Notes: a model not told the origin generated them from the letters alone. 64,000 nt of DNA from Collinsella sp. AK_207A (GCF_902501965.1 NZ_CABWID010000010.1:1-64000), one strand, 5' to 3'; shown: positions 53,886 to 63,085, numbered from the stretch's first letter. A program made the numbers and translations.

Positions 53886-54977
53886 TTACGAAGCAAGAAG
53901 CGCGCGCAGGGCGGCGAGCACCGCGTCGTTCTCCTCGGGTGTTCCGATGGTAATGCGCAGGCAGTCCTGGAGCCCCGGCGCGTGCGAGAAGTCGCGCACC
54001 AGAATCGAGAACTCGTCGCGCAGGCGCTGGCGCACCTCGCTCGCTCCCGACATGCGCACGAGCAGGAAGTTCGCCTGACTCGGCCACACCGTCAGGGCGC
54101 CGCCCGCTATCTCGGCAAGCGCGGAGAACATGCGCTCGCGCTCGGCGCGCACCCGGTCAATCACCGGCAGGAACAGCGCCCGGTCGCGCACGGCGGCAAG
54201 CGCCGCCGCCTGCGTGAGCACGTTCACCGAGTAGATCTGCCGCACGGCGCCAAAGACGTCGATGATATCCGGCGCCGCGAGCACGTATCCCAGCCGGATA
54301 CCCGCCTCGCCGAACGCCTTGGACAGCGTGTGCAGAATGATCAGGTTGTCGTGCGCATCCAGCAGGGAGCGAGCGCTCGCCCCCGCGTCCGCGAACTCCA
54401 TGTACGCCTCGTCCACCATCACCAGACCGGGACAGGCCGCGCACAGCCGCCCCACGAACTCGAACGGTACCAGGTTGCCCGTGGGGTTGTTGGGCGAGGT
54501 GACGATGACGATATCGCAGTCGGGTGCGGCATCGAGCACCGCCTGCTGGTCCAGCTCGAACGTCTCCGGATCACGCCAGACCTGCCGCACCTCCGTCTGG
54601 GCAAGGCTCGCGAAGAAAGCGTACTCGGAGAAACTCGGCGGACAATCCAGCAGCGTGCGCCCCGGACCGCCGAACGCGTAGATGAAATTGAAGAGCAGTT
54701 CGTCGCCGCCGTTGCCCACGCAGATGCGAGAGCGCTCCACGCCGTGCCACGCACCCAGCTCGTCGCGCAGCTCGTTGGACATGGGATCCGGATACCGGTT
54801 GAGCGGCGTTGCCGCCAGCGCCCGGTCGATCGCATCCCGCGCCGCAGACGGCATGGGATACGTGTTCTCGTTCGCCGAGAGGTTGATGCGCGTGGGCGTG
54901 AAGTTGGGATCGTAGGGCTCGATCGTCGACAGATGCGGCTGCACCAGCCGGCGCATGCGCTCGGAAAGCTCTGCCAT
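53886..54977 (-). CDS. hisC: Histidinol-phosphate aminotransferase
   Basis: PLP aminotransferase of fold type I, 363 residues. SANENTYPMPSAARDAI, NPTGNLVPFE, VDEAYMEFA and the PLP-binding lysine in HTLSKAFGEAGIRLGY are present. ATG at 54977 lies 4 bp after the hisD stop (TAGGGGCATG), so the two are coupled. A longer in-frame extension upstream would be low-complexity and overlap hisD. Confidence 0.96.
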   Translation of the reverse strand: MAELSERMRRLVQPHLSTIEPYDPNFTPTRINLSANENTYPMPSAARDAIDRALAATPLNRYPDPMSNELRDELGAWHGVERSRICVGNGGDELLFNFIYAFGGPGRTLLDCPPSFSEYAFFASLAQTEVRQVWRDPETFELDQQAVLDAAPDCDIVIVTSPNNPTGNLVPFEFVGRLCAACPGLVMVDEAYMEFADAGASARSLLDAHDNLIILHTLSKAFGEAGIRLGYVLAAPDIIDVFGAVRQIYSVNVLTQAAALAAVRDRALFLPVIDRVRAERERMFSALAEIAGGALTVWPSQANFLLVRMSGASEVRQRLRDEFSILVRDFSHAPGLQDCLRITIGTPEENDAVLAALRALLAS

Positions 54978-54981
54978 GCCC

Positions 54982-56541
54982 CTACCCCCGCTTCGCCTTG
55001 ACGGCGGCAGCAACGGTACCGGCGGCCACGCCCGCGGCCGCCACCGCAACGCTCGCCGCGGTTGCCGCGGCAACCTTCGCCACGGTCGCTACGCGAGAAG
55101 CGCGCTCCGCGTCGGCAGCCTCGACAGCGTCGTCGCCCGTCACGCCGGCAGCAACGGTCGTCGCCGCATCGCCCGGCCAGGCAACGGCCGTCAGGTCCGC
55201 CGCGGCCAGGGCATCGTAGCTCACGGAGTCCTCGCCCTGCTCGAGCACGCGGCGGCGCAGGCCCGCCGAGAGTGCGTGCGACCACAGGCCCTCTGCCTCG
55301 GCCAGGCGCTGCGTTGCGGGTGCGTCGGAGAGCAGGCCCTGGGGCGTATAGCAGATGACACTCGACTTCTTGACGAAGTCATCCACGGAAAGCGGGTTGG
55401 AGAACTTGGCCGTGCCGCCCGTGGGAAGGGTGTGGTTGGGGCCGGCCACGTAATCGCCCAGCGGCTCGGAGCTCCAGGCGCCCACGAAGATGGCGCCCGC
55501 GTTGCGGATGCCCCCCAGCAGGCCCAGTGCGTCCGCGCAGTGCAACTCCAGGTGCTCCGGCGCGATGGCGTTTACAGCCTCCACGGCGTCGGCCAGATCG
55601 GCCGCCACCACCACGACGCCGTGGTCGGTGAGCGAGGCGCGGGTGATGTCGGCGCGCGGCGACTGCGCCACGAGCACCTCGATACCGCGCTGCACCTCCT
55701 CAGCAAACGCGGCGTCGCAGGTTACCAGATAGCACGCGGCGAGCGGGTCGTGCTCGGCCTGCGCCATAAGGTCGGCCGCCACGACCATCGGCTTGGCCGT
55801 AGCATCTGCCAGCACGCACACCTCGGAGGGACCGGCCACCATGTCGATGCCCACATCGCCCGAGACCAGGCGCTTGGCCGCGGCCACGTACGCGTTGCCC
55901 GGACCGGTGATCTTCTCAACACGCGGAATCTGCTCCGTACCGTAGGAGAGCGCGGCCACGGCCTGGGCGCCGCCCACCAGGTAGACCTCGTCCACGCCGG
56001 CGAGCTTGGCGGCCGCGAGCGTGTAGGGCGAAATGCCGCGCGTGGGACCGTCGATCTGGTCGGCCTGCGGCGGCGTCACCATCACCACGCGCTCCACACC
56101 CGCCACCTTGGCAGGAATGGCGTTCATGAGCACCGTACTCGGGTACTGCGCGCGCCCGCCCGGCACATAGATGCCGGCGGCGGCCACGGGCGTCACCTTC
56201 ACGCCGAGCATCGTGCCGTCCGCGCGGGTGGTGAACCAGCTCTGCTGCACCTCGCGCTCGTGGAATTCGCGAATCTGACGCGCCGCGCGCTCCAGGGCAG
56301 CGCGGAAGGTATCGTCCACGTTGTCGAGCGCGGCGTCGAAGACCTCGGCAGGTAGGCGGAACTCTTCAAGGTCGACGTGGTCGAAATCGTGGGCAAAGCG
56401 ACGAACCGCCTCGTCGCCCTCCGCGCGCACCGCGGCGATGATATCCGCGGCGGCCTCTTCGATCTTCTTCGGCAGCGCACCCTCACGCCTCAGCAGCTCG
56501 GGGGTCAGGCGCTCGCCGGCATTCAGGATGATGGTCCTCAT
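54982..56541 (-). CDS. hisD: Histidinol dehydrogenase with an Ala/Val-rich C-terminal tail
   Basis: NAD-dependent enzyme for the last two steps of histidine synthesis. The core (about residues 1-440) has VPGGRAQYPSTVLMNAIPAKVAG and the conserved APEHLELH and NHTLPTGGTAKF segments with zinc and catalytic residues. From about residue 445 an additional 75 residues are almost only Ala, Val, Thr and Gly, ending AVKAKRG; this is absent from typical HisD (about 430 residues). The tail is in frame and has codon use like the core. ATG at 56541 follows GAAGGAG. 63 bp after hisZG. Confidence 0.92.
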   Translation of the reverse strand: MRTIILNAGERLTPELLRREGALPKKIEEAAADIIAAVRAEGDEAVRRFAHDFDHVDLEEFRLPAEVFDAALDNVDDTFRAALERAARQIREFHEREVQQSWFTTRADGTMLGVKVTPVAAAGIYVPGGRAQYPSTVLMNAIPAKVAGVERVVMVTPPQADQIDGPTRGISPYTLAAAKLAGVDEVYLVGGAQAVAALSYGTEQIPRVEKITGPGNAYVAAAKRLVSGDVGIDMVAGPSEVCVLADATAKPMVVAADLMAQAEHDPLAACYLVTCDAAFAEEVQRGIEVLVAQSPRADITRASLTDHGVVVVAADLADAVEAVNAIAPEHLELHCADALGLLGGIRNAGAIFVGAWSSEPLGDYVAGPNHTLPTGGTAKFSNPLSVDDFVKKSSVICYTPQGLLSDAPATQRLAEAEGLWSHALSAGLRRRVLEQGEDSVSYDALAAADLTAVAWPGDAATTVAAGVTGDDAVEAADAERASRVATVAKVAAATAASVAVAAAGVAAGTVAAAVKAKRG

Positions 56542-56604
56542 AGCAATGCTCCTTCGGGGAACTTGAGAGTTACAAAACGGCGCGATACGCGGTTCGGCGC
56601 GCGA

Positions 56605-58323
56605 TCAATGGGAGATGCGCGCCAGGCGCTCGGCCAGCTCGCGGACGCGCGGGTCCAGGCGGGCGCGCCCCGGATTCACGAAGAACCGCGCCGTGCAGGT
56701 CATGATCTCGCCAGTGATCACGAGGTTGTTCTCGCGCAGCGTGGTGCCCGTGGCCGTGATGTCCACGATGCGGTCGGTCATGCCCACAATGGGGCCGAGT
56801 TCGATGTTGCCGTGGAGCGCCACCAGGTCCACATTGACGCCGCGGCTGGCGTACCAGGCGCTCGCGATGCGCGGATACTTGGTCGCCACGCGCAGGCTCC
56901 CGCGGCGCGCATAGGCCCGCTCAGCCTCGCCCGCCCGGTCCGCCGGCTCCGCCTCGATGAAACGGCATTCGCCAAACCGCAGGTCCACGAGCTGGAGCAA
57001 GTCGAGCCCCGCCTCGATCAACGAATCGCGCCCGCAGATACCGCAGTCGGCACCGCCGCAGGCCACGAACGCCGGGGCATCCTGGGCGCGCACGATGATG
57101 AACTCCACATCGCCGATGCGGCACGAGGCAACGGGGGCCTCGTCCTGCTCCGACGCGCGGACGATGAGGTGGCGCCCCGCGTCGACCAGGCCGGAAACAT
57201 CCAAGCCCGCCGCCGCCAGAACGCGCAGCGAGCCCTCCTTGAGCGAGCCCTTGGGCACGGCGATCCGCAAGGGGGCCGCAGCCCTGTCCCAAGTGTCGCG
57301 ACCCACCGCGTTGTCGCCATCAGCCGAATGGGCCGCATCGTGGGCGGCCGTCAGGCGCTCCAGCGAGAAGGCGAAGCCCGCCGCCGGCGCCGACGCCGCG
57401 CCGCCCGTCTCATCTGCCAGCTTGCCGTTGAACACCGCGTCGTAGCGGCCACCCGAACCCACCGGGTCCGAGAGCCCGCCCGCATACGCCTTGAGCACCA
57501 AACCGGTGTAGTAGTCAAAGGAGTTCATGAGCGAGAAATCGAACGACAGGCGCTCCTCGGCCGGGCGCTCGGAAGCCGCCGCCACCTGGGCCGCCAGCTC
57601 ACGCAGCCCCGTCGTCGTGGCACCCGCAACGCCCGCGGCGGCAAGCAAGCCATCCACGCGGTCGAGCACCTCAACGCCCCCGTGCAGGCGGGGCAGCTCG
57701 CAGATCGCACGGGCCTGAGCGGGCGAGACCGCGCTTGCGGCCACGCGATCATCGAGGCCCACGAGGTCGTTCCCATGCACGAAGGCGAGCGCGTCCGCCG
57801 CCAGGGATTCGTCTCCGCAGACCGCAAGCAGGGCTTGGAAAGGGCGCACGCTTCCGCAGACCACGCGCCCGTCCGCAAACCCGAGCGCATCCATGACCTC
57901 GAGCACCAGGGAGACCACCTCGACGTCTCCCGCGGCACCGCCCGCGCCGATCAACTCGAAGCCCAGCTGGGTGAACTGGCGGGACCGCGCGGCAAAGCGC
58001 GGCTGCTCGCGCACCACCGGCGCCTCGTAGCGCAGGCGCAGCGGCAGATCGCCCGCGTGCAGTCGCGTGGACACCAGGCGGACGATGGGCAGCGTGTTGT
58101 CCGGACGAACGACCAGCAGGCCACCATCAACGTCGAAGAGCTTGAACGGAGAGTCCGTGATGCGCCCGCCTTGCTCAAGCGAGTCCTTCTCCTCCAAAAG
58201 CGGGGTTTCCACCGGGAGGTAGCCATGATGCTTGAGGCAACCCCGAACCGAAAGCGCGATGTCCTCGCGCGCCTGCGCCTCAGCGGGCAGGATGTCCCGG
58301 AAACCCCATGGTGTGGCCGTCAT
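56605..58323 (-). CDS. hisG: Fused HisZ-HisG ATP phosphoribosyltransferase
   Basis: First, committed step of histidine synthesis. Residues 1-327 are HisZ, a HisRS-like regulatory paralogue (TPWGFRDILP, RYEAPVVREQPR, GSGGRYDAVF). Residues about 351-572 are a short-form HisG catalytic chain (PLRIAVPKGSLKEG, DCGICGRDSLIE, the PRPP loop TATGTTLRENNL). A 23-residue linker joins them. In most bacteria HisZ and short HisG are separate subunits of an octamer; a fusion is unusual. ATG at 58323 follows GAGGGAG. A longer frame to 58383 is possible. Confidence 0.93.
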   Translation of the reverse strand: MTATPWGFRDILPAEAQAREDIALSVRGCLKHHGYLPVETPLLEEKDSLEQGGRITDSPFKLFDVDGGLLVVRPDNTLPIVRLVSTRLHAGDLPLRLRYEAPVVREQPRFAARSRQFTQLGFELIGAGGAAGDVEVVSLVLEVMDALGFADGRVVCGSVRPFQALLAVCGDESLAADALAFVHGNDLVGLDDRVAASAVSPAQARAICELPRLHGGVEVLDRVDGLLAAAGVAGATTTGLRELAAQVAAASERPAEERLSFDFSLMNSFDYYTGLVLKAYAGGLSDPVGSGGRYDAVFNGKLADETGGAASAPAAGFAFSLERLTAAHDAAHSADGDNAVGRDTWDRAAAPLRIAVPKGSLKEGSLRVLAAAGLDVSGLVDAGRHLIVRASEQDEAPVASCRIGDVEFIIVRAQDAPAFVACGGADCGICGRDSLIEAGLDLLQLVDLRFGECRFIEAEPADRAGEAERAYARRGSLRVATKYPRIASAWYASRGVNVDLVALHGNIELGPIVGMTDRIVDITATGTTLRENNLVITGEIMTCTARFFVNPGRARLDPRVRELAERLARISH

Positions 58324-58461
58324 CTGAACGCGTCTCCCTCTGCCGAAATTGCCTACGTTGCGCGGCGCCCTCAGCGCCGGCACTTTATCTTACTAAAGTT
58401 TGTTCAGGAGCAGCACCGGGGCTCGAGGTCAATCGAAACACCACAGCCGAGAAACGCGGGT

Positions 58462-58467
58462 TATACT
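58462..58467 (+). promoter_or_regulatory. -10 box for Gx transporter, likely leaderless
   Basis: TATACT followed by 7 bases and the ATG at 58475. No Shine-Dalgarno lies between. Same sequence and same spacing as for gluQ. No convincing -35 element is visible. Confidence 0.5.
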
Positions 58468-58474
58468 ATCGCGC

Positions 58475-59023
58475 ATGAGAAACGACCAGCGTCATAGCGC
58501 TACCGCAAAGAGTGCCCCCGCCTCGCCGGGACGGCGCGCCGCGCTCTATGGAGCCCTCACCGCGCTCGCCCTTGTGGCGGGCTATCTGGAGATGCTCGTT
58601 CCCCTGCCCGTAAGCGTGCCCGGCATCAAGCTCGGACTCGGCAACGCCGTGGTGCTCTTTGCCCTCGAGCGCCTGGGCGCCAAGCCCGCCCTGCTGCTCA
58701 TGCTCGCCAAGGTCGCCTGCTCCACCATCCTCTTCGGAAATCCCCAGGTACTCGTTTTCAGCCTGGCGGGAGGTGCGCTCTCATGGGGCATCATGGCGCT
58801 TGCGGTGCGAAGCGGGGCTTTCTCGGTGTGGGCGAGCTCCGTGCTCGGCGGCATCAGCCACAACGCCGGCCAGCTCCTCATGGTCGCCGCGTTGCTCTCG
58901 CCGCAGCTCGCACTCGCCAATCTGCCCGTCCTCGCCGTTGCCGGCTGCATCTGCGGAGCCGCCATCGGCGTGCTGGTCCGCGCCGTGCTCGCCGCCGTTC
59001 CCCAGGAGACAATCGATGCCTAG
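58475..59023 (+). CDS. Gx-type transporter / heptaprenyl diphosphate synthase component I-like protein
   Basis: A 182-residue membrane protein with five or six hydrophobic segments and LPVSVPGIKLGLGNAVVLFA, the pattern of the Gx transporter (COG4769) family, ECF S-component-like. It is often paired with ApbE and FMN-binding proteins in redox or electron-transfer loci, as here. ATG at 58475. The 3' end overlaps apbE by 8 bp, so the two are translated together. The transported compound is unknown. Confidence 0.8.
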   Translation: MRNDQRHSATAKSAPASPGRRAALYGALTALALVAGYLEMLVPLPVSVPGIKLGLGNAVVLFALERLGAKPALLLMLAKVACSTILFGNPQVLVFSLAGGALSWGIMALAVRSGAFSVWASSVLGGISHNAGQLLMVAALLSPQLALANLPVLAVAGCICGAAIGVLVRAVLAAVPQETIDA

Positions 59024-60098
59024 CCCGCTGCTCTCGCCCCGCAATCCGTCCCTTGCCGTGAACCGCCGAAGCGTGCTCGCGGGGCTCGGCGCGGTCCTTG
59101 CCGCGATAGCCCTGGGCGGCTGCAGTACCGCGCGGGGCGCCGGCTCGCAGGGCGCGTCACCACAAGACGGCTCCCAGGCTTACAGCTCGTCCACCTTCGC
59201 CTTCGACACCTACTGCACCTTCAAGGTCTACGGGGACGAGAAGGCGCCGGCCAAGCTCGCCGCAGCCTGCTCGCGCTACGACGCACTCTTCGACCTCTAT
59301 AAGGACGACTCGGACATCGCGCGCATCAACGCCGCCGGCGGCGCGCCCACCACGGTGGACTCCGCCACGGTGGACATCGTCAAGCAGGCCCTCACGTTCT
59401 GCTCGGCCTCGGACGGCCTCTTCGACATCACCATCGGCGCGGTCTCCACGCTCTGGAACTTCGATGACGGCACGCGACCCACCGACGAGGAGATCGCGGC
59501 CGCGCTCCCCCACGTGGGCTGGCGAACCGTGTCCGTGGACGAGGGTGCCAACACGGTGACGCTCGCGGATCCCGAGGCCAAGTTGGACCTCGGTGCCATC
59601 GCGAAAGGCTACATCGCCGATCGGCTCTACAACCTGTTGCAGAATGAGACCGACGCCCAGGCCGCCGTCATCTCGCTCGGCGGCAACATCATCTACTTTG
59701 GCGAGAAACCGGGCGGCGGCACGTGGAACACCGGCATTCGCAATCCCAACGACCCCGGTGGCAGCAAGACCGTGGGCACCGCGCACGTGCATGGCGGATC
59801 GGTGGTGACCAGCGGGCTCTACGAGCGGACGTTCACGCAAGACGGCGTTACGTACTGGCACATCCTCGACCCGCGCACAGGCATGCCGGTACAGACCGAC
59901 GTGGTGAGCGACACCATCGTCTGCGCCAGCTCAACCCAGGCAGACGCGCTCTCTACCACGCTCTTTGTTGCCGGCAGCGAGCACGGAGTCCAGATTGCCG
60001 ACGGCTACGACGACACCGCTGCGTACTTCATCAAGCAGGACGGCTCCACCGCCGAAAGTTCCCGCTGGCAGGATATGACGAACTTCGAAACGGCGTAG
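59016..60098 (+). CDS. apbE: ApbE-like FAD:protein FMN transferase (lipoprotein)
   Basis: Attaches FMN covalently to threonine in membrane redox subunits such as RnfG/NqrC. 360 residues. The N-terminus carries an Arg-Arg plus hydrophobic core and lipobox (VLAAIALGGCS), so an exported lipoprotein. The core has FAFDTYCTFKVYG, LDLGAIAKGYIAD, SLGGNIIYFGE, and GLYERTFTQDG. ATG at 59016 follows AGGAGA. It overlaps the membrane gene upstream. The flavinylated target is not in the window. Confidence 0.93.
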   Translation: MPSPLLSPRNPSLAVNRRSVLAGLGAVLAAIALGGCSTARGAGSQGASPQDGSQAYSSSTFAFDTYCTFKVYGDEKAPAKLAAACSRYDALFDLYKDDSDIARINAAGGAPTTVDSATVDIVKQALTFCSASDGLFDITIGAVSTLWNFDDGTRPTDEEIAAALPHVGWRTVSVDEGANTVTLADPEAKLDLGAIAKGYIADRLYNLLQNETDAQAAVISLGGNIIYFGEKPGGGTWNTGIRNPNDPGGSKTVGTAHVHGGSVVTSGLYERTFTQDGVTYWHILDPRTGMPVQTDVVSDTIVCASSTQADALSTTLFVAGSEHGVQIADGYDDTAAYFIKQDGSTAESSRWQDMTNFETA

Positions 60099-60140
60099 CA
60101 TCCGCAGGCCGCCGGCTTCGCCCGACATCCGCAAGACACA

Positions 60141-60176
60141 AAAAAACGGCTGCGACGAGATGCCGCAGCCGTTTCA
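60141..60176. terminator. Bidirectional terminator between apbE and the P-type ATPase
   Basis: AACGGCTGCG (60145-60154) pairs with CGCAGCCGTT (60164-60173) around a 9-base loop. The minus strand is followed by TTTTTTTG. Confidence 0.9.
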
Positions 60177-60203
60177 GCGATTGAGTCCCTCAGTGCGCGC
60201 AGG

Positions 60204-62390
60204 TTACTCGTACGCGCGGGAGTTCCGCATGCTCAGCAGCACCGTGCTTCCGTTGTGCACCAGCGCGGAGAGCTGCGGGGTGATGATCCCCGTGATACCG
60301 CCGGCCAGCAGCGCGGAGTTGATGCCGATGACCTGCCTAAACGAGGTGGCCATACGCTCCTGCAGGCCCTGGGAGAGCCGACGAAGCGCCACGAGCGAGG
60401 TGAGGTCGCCCTCCGTGAGGGTGATGTCCGCCACCTCCTTGGCGATCGCGGTGCCGGAACCCATGGCAACGCCCACGTTGGCAGCTGAGAGCGCCGGGGA
60501 GTCGTTCACGCCGTCGCCCACCATGACCACGGTGTCGCCCGCCGCGCGCAGCTCCTCCACGATGCCGTGCTTGTCCTCCGGCAGCAGGTTCGCGCGGTAC
60601 TCGGTGATACCGGCGGCGGCGGCAACGCGCGCCGCGGCGTGCTCGTTGTCGCCCGTCAGCATGACCAGATGCTTGAAGCCCAGCTGGCGCAGCTCGGCGA
60701 GTGCCTCGGCCACACCCGGCTTGAGCGGGTCCTCGACGCCGATGGCACCGCGCAGCTCACCGTCCACCGCCAGGTAGAGGGTGGAGAGGCCGTCCATCTT
60801 CTCGGCGATCTTCTTGGCGTCCTGCTCGGGAATCTGCACGTGCTCGTCCTCGACCACGAAGTGCTCGGAGCCGATGACCACGCGCTTGCCGTCCAGCGAG
60901 CTCGCGATGCCGTGCGCCACGATGTACTCCACCTCGGCGTGACGCTCGCGGTGCTTGAGGCCCGCCTCGGCGGCGGCGTTCACCACGGCGCGCGCCACGG
61001 GGTGCGGGAAGTGCTCCTCCAGGCAAGCGGAGAAGCGCAGCACCTGCGTGCGGTTCCAGCCGTCGAAGCCCATGACCTCGCACACACGCGGCGCGGCGGC
61101 CGTCAGCGTACCGGTCTTATCGAAGACGATGGTATCCGCCTGGGCAAAGGTCTCGAAGTGCTTGGAGCCCTTGACGGTGAAGCCTTCCCTGGCGCTCTGG
61201 CTCATGGCCGTGAGCACCGAGATGGCACCCGTCAGCTTGAGCGCGCAGGAGTAATCCACCATGAGGGCGGCGCTCGTGCGCACGATGTCGCGCGTGGTGA
61301 GCGCCACGATGCCCGCGAGCAGGAAGTTCCAGGGGACGATCTTGTCGGCCAGGTTCTCGCGGCGGGCAAGGCTCTCAGCCTTCAGGCTCTCGGACTGCTC
61401 CACCAGGTTGACGATGCCGCGCAGCTTGGTGTCCTCGGCAGCGGCCTTCACGCGCACGTACGCCTCGCCGTCCTCCACCGCGGTGCCGGCAAAGATGTCG
61501 TCGCCCACGGTGCGCTCGATGGCGAGCGGCTCGCCCGTGAGCGCGGACTGGTTCACCATCGCGGTGCCGTACTCCACCTGGCCGTCCACGGGAATGGGCA
61601 TGCCCGTGCGAACCACAATGAGGTCGCCCGCCTTGAGCTCGTGGGCGGAGACGCGCACCTCCTCGGCGCCGCGCACCTGGGCGTCGCCGCAGGGAATGAG
61701 CTGCGCGTAGTCGGGCACGTCGAGCAGCGAGTAGATGAGCTCGTTCTGGGACTGGGCGCGGGTGTAGTCCTCGAGCAGGCCGCCGAGGTTCAGCAGCAGC
61801 ATGGTGCTGCCGGCGGTCCTAAAGTCACCCTTCACAAAGGAGATGGCGATGGCCGAGGCGTCGAGCACCGGCACGTCCAGACGCCCGGAGAGCAGCGACT
61901 TCAGACCCTCGAAGAGGAAGTGGCGATACGCCCACACAGTGTAGATGGTCGAGAGCGGAGCGGGCAGGAACCAGCGGCGGGCGAAGTGGCCGCCCACCAG
62001 CGTGGCGATGTCCAACAGCAGGCTGTGCGTGCGCGGCGCCATGGCGGAGCCGGCGCAGGCGCGGCGCGCGAGCTCGACGGACTCTGCGTTCACCCCGTCC
62101 AGGGCGGCGAGCACCTGGGCGCGGCCGGGTTCGGCGGCAAAGGGGTCGACCACAGCCGCGGCATCGGCCGGCGCCATGGCGGCATCGGCGACCACGGGTA
62201 GCGCGGCGTCCGAGGCGGATGCCTGGTAGCGCACGGCGAGCGAACCCACGCGCGGATAGATCGACACCTTGGTGACGACCGGACAATCCATGAGGACGCG
62301 GTTGAGCGCGTCCAGATCGGATTCCGGCACACGGCCGGCAAGCTTTACGCGGATGCGCCCCGGCACCTCATGCTCGATGGCGTATTTCAT
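60204..62390 (-). CDS. P-type heavy-metal ATPase (P1B-like)
   Basis: A 728-residue transporter. An N-terminal HMA-like domain without CxxC (VPGRIRVKLAGRVPE) precedes membrane helices and the actuator TGE loop (SALTGEP). The transmembrane ion motif in the sixth helix reads SCALKL rather than CPC. Next come the P-domain DKTGTLTAAAP, a HP locus (EEHFPHPVARAV), and the hinge GDGVNDSPAL. The lack of N-terminal CxxC and CPC sites recalls CtpC-type Mn or Zn pumps. ATG at 62390 follows AAGGAG. A Cys-tailed small partner lies upstream. Confidence 0.88.
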   Translation of the reverse strand: MKYAIEHEVPGRIRVKLAGRVPESDLDALNRVLMDCPVVTKVSIYPRVGSLAVRYQASASDAALPVVADAAMAPADAAAVVDPFAAEPGRAQVLAALDGVNAESVELARRACAGSAMAPRTHSLLLDIATLVGGHFARRWFLPAPLSTIYTVWAYRHFLFEGLKSLLSGRLDVPVLDASAIAISFVKGDFRTAGSTMLLLNLGGLLEDYTRAQSQNELIYSLLDVPDYAQLIPCGDAQVRGAEEVRVSAHELKAGDLIVVRTGMPIPVDGQVEYGTAMVNQSALTGEPLAIERTVGDDIFAGTAVEDGEAYVRVKAAAEDTKLRGIVNLVEQSESLKAESLARRENLADKIVPWNFLLAGIVALTTRDIVRTSAALMVDYSCALKLTGAISVLTAMSQSAREGFTVKGSKHFETFAQADTIVFDKTGTLTAAAPRVCEVMGFDGWNRTQVLRFSACLEEHFPHPVARAVVNAAAEAGLKHRERHAEVEYIVAHGIASSLDGKRVVIGSEHFVVEDEHVQIPEQDAKKIAEKMDGLSTLYLAVDGELRGAIGVEDPLKPGVAEALAELRQLGFKHLVMLTGDNEHAAARVAAAAGITEYRANLLPEDKHGIVEELRAAGDTVVMVGDGVNDSPALSAANVGVAMGSGTAIAKEVADITLTEGDLTSLVALRRLSQGLQERMATSFRQVIGINSALLAGGITGIITPQLSALVHNGSTVLLSMRNSRAYE

Positions 62391-62470
62391 GGAATGAGCT
62401 CCTTCATGGCAGCAGCCGCGCCGGCACGGGTCCGGACGCGGCTGCGAAAACGGGCGGTTCGGCGAGACGG

Positions 62471-62752
62471 TTACTCGGCCTTGGCGTCCTCGGCCTTGTC
62501 GGCGCAGCCGCAGGAGCACGCGCAAGCGTCATCGCTGTTGTTGAGGTAGTCGGCCTCGGCAACGATGTCGTCAACGCTGGCCTTGGCCTGCTCGACGATG
62601 TCCTGGTAGCCGGCCTTCACGCGCATGCCGGCGGCAACGCCCTGCACGGCCAGGTTGTGGGCGGCATCGGACTTGAGGGCCTTGACGCCCAGGGTGCCCA
62701 GCAGGAAGCCGGCGCCGACGAGGAGGGAGTGGGTCTTGTTGAGGCTAATCAT
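62471..62752 (-). CDS. Small membrane protein with a Cys-rich tail (DUF6110-like, PacL-like layout)
   Basis: A 93-residue protein. One N-terminal hydrophobic segment (LLVGAGFLLGTLGVKAL) is followed by an amphipathic helix and the end DACACSCGCADKAED, a compact cysteine cluster that could hold metal. Its layout matches the mycobacterial PacL (DUF1490) chaperone-like partners of CtpC-type pumps and the DUF6110 proteins next to such pumps in other Gram-positives. The resemblance is in layout, with family naming from memory. ATG at 62752 follows AGAAAGG. 80 bp upstream of the P-type ATPase. Confidence 0.75.
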   Translation of the reverse strand: MISLNKTHSLLVGAGFLLGTLGVKALKSDAAHNLAVQGVAAGMRVKAGYQDIVEQAKASVDDIVAEADYLNNSDDACACSCGCADKAEDAKAE

Positions 62753-62920
62753 GAGAGCGACCTTTCTGCTCGCTTGCTATTGAACGTTGTTTAACATACG
62801 CTCTGAAGCCCAAGATAGGCTATGGTTACTTCTGTCTATCATATTGTATGCATAGTTTGCGATGGCAAACGGATACGTTCGCCCAATGCAACAGGTGCGA
62901 CACATCCGAGGGGAGGCGGG

Positions 62921-63001
62921 ATGAAACAGCACAAGTTCTGGGCCTACGCCATGGTGTTCTGCGCCGTCATGGCGGTGTGGACGGGTCGCAAGCACGCGTA
63001 G
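62921..63001 (+). CDS. 26-residue membrane peptide
   Basis: ATG at 62921 follows GAGGGGAGGCGGG, a strong site. The product is MKQHKFWAYAMVFCAVMAVW followed by TGRKHA: basic ends around one membrane helix. It resembles very small membrane proteins named DUF6219 in other Gram-positives (from memory). It is divergent from the Cys-tailed protein and ends before a long terminator. A role in metal or envelope stress is possible but not shown. Confidence 0.65.
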   Translation: MKQHKFWAYAMVFCAVMAVWTGRKHA

Positions 63002-63034
63002 GCACCGAGCTGGAAGCTCGGCTCGGCACATGCA

Positions 63035-63085
63035 ACGGACGCCTGCCCCCCGGCAATGTCTCATCGGGGGGCAGGCGTCCGTTTT
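63035..63085. terminator. Terminator between the small peptide gene and metA
   Basis: ACGGACGCCTGCCCCCC (63035-63051) pairs perfectly with GGGGGGCAGGCGTCCGT (63066-63082), followed on the plus strand by TTTCC. Confidence 0.85.
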
